Position numbers and translations under genes: made by a program. Source: an uncultured Porphyromonadaceae bacterium (GTDB lineage Bacteria > Bacteroidota > Bacteroidia > Bacteroidales > Muribaculaceae). Taken from it: DNA of 44,187 bases. The stretch lies in contig CANRVB010000021.1 of the NCBI GenBank assembly GCA_947643165.1, forward strand, positions 1 to 44,187. The letters run 5' to 3'. The notes under the pieces are model-generated. The model worked only from the letters and a program-made list of their open reading frames with translations. It ran no database searches and had not been told where the DNA came from. This document shows, in pieces, positions 44,118 to 44,187 of the stretch; the first letter of the stretch is position 1, and each line of letters starts with the position of its first letter.

Positions 44118-44187
44118 TGGAGAGTGGAGGGTGGAGGGTGGAGAGTGGAGGGTGGAGAGTGGAGGGTGGAGAGTGGAGGGTGGAGAG
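44118..44187 (+). repeat. Heptanucleotide tandem array TGGAGRG, at least ten units
   Basis: Ten contiguous 7-nt units fill 44118-44187 and continue past the window edge. The order of TGGAGAG (A) and TGGAGGG (G) units is A-G-G-A-G-A-G-A-G-A. It starts 6 nt after the sulfatase stop. Perfect phase and only a single variable position point to recent slippage or unit duplication. All purine except one T per unit, so it could form GG-based quadruplex or triplex structures. Confidence 0.95.

Noticed and set aside
44118..44187. A CRISPR array at the right edge
   Set aside because: The units are 7 nt, contiguous and without unique spacers; it is a simple tandem repeat.

Overview
This window looks like chromosome from a Bacteroidales bacterium of moderate GC, most plausibly a gut Muribaculaceae-type organism; the family level is inference. 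The grounds are promoters of the Bacteroidota type (TAnnTTTG -7 box with an upstream xTTG element, repeatedly 20 nt apart), Bacteroidetes-typical families (DUF2723, DUF4294, DUF3822, ECF sigma with FecR/DUF4974), an abundance of host-glycan enzymes, and sequence that resembles Bacteroides and Muribaculum homologues as I remember them. No phage, transposase, integrase or CRISPR array is visible.

Layout. 1-6430 is mostly minus strand: tRNA-Arg(TCT), dapA, a two-gene unit (polysaccharide deacetylase then queG), and a large DUF2723/TMEM260-type membrane glycosyltransferase. 6576-13609 is a plus-strand lipoate/glycine-cleavage block: lplA, then gcvT-gcvH-gcvPA-gcvPB-lpd, which encodes every protein of the glycine cleavage system plus the ligase that can lipoylate its H protein. 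nadB and a DUF4294 gene run back from 15947 and meet lpd at a perfect hairpin. 16138-21965 holds a 1328-residue Schlafen/AlbA_2-domain protein of unknown role, DUF3822, rsmD and a DUF805 membrane protein. 22135-26867 holds a GH20 hexosaminidase, the SRP RNA (minus) and a large FAD/Fe-S D-2-hydroxyacid dehydrogenase.

26984-28269 is the least ordinary part: a strong promoter drives a cobalamin riboswitch, followed by no recognisable B12 gene but by a possible 49-codon Cys-rich reading frame, a hairpin, and a six-helix cation-channel homologue whose selectivity filter is not canonical. 28346-31587 is pheT-yebC on the minus strand. 31815-35386 is a GH89 alpha-N-acetylglucosaminidase with a beta-helix lipoprotein behind it. 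35515-40749 is tRNA-Pro(GGG), a tRNA-dihydrouridine synthase, an LtaS-like membrane sulfatase-fold transferase with a PAP2 phosphatase, and pyrH-frr. 40825 to the end is an ECF sigma factor, its FecR anti-sigma factor and a serine-type sulfatase, ending in a pure heptanucleotide tandem array that runs off the window.

How it works together: the window mixes housekeeping (lysine, NAD, UMP, tRNA and ribosome functions, glycine catabolism to one-carbon units) with a GlcNAc-oriented glycan kit (GH20, GH89, sulfatase). The most promising unexplained items are the Schlafen-domain giant at 16138, the orphan cobalamin riboswitch with its short Cys-rich frame, and the promoter set that lets the three stable-RNA genes be recognised by one shared core.
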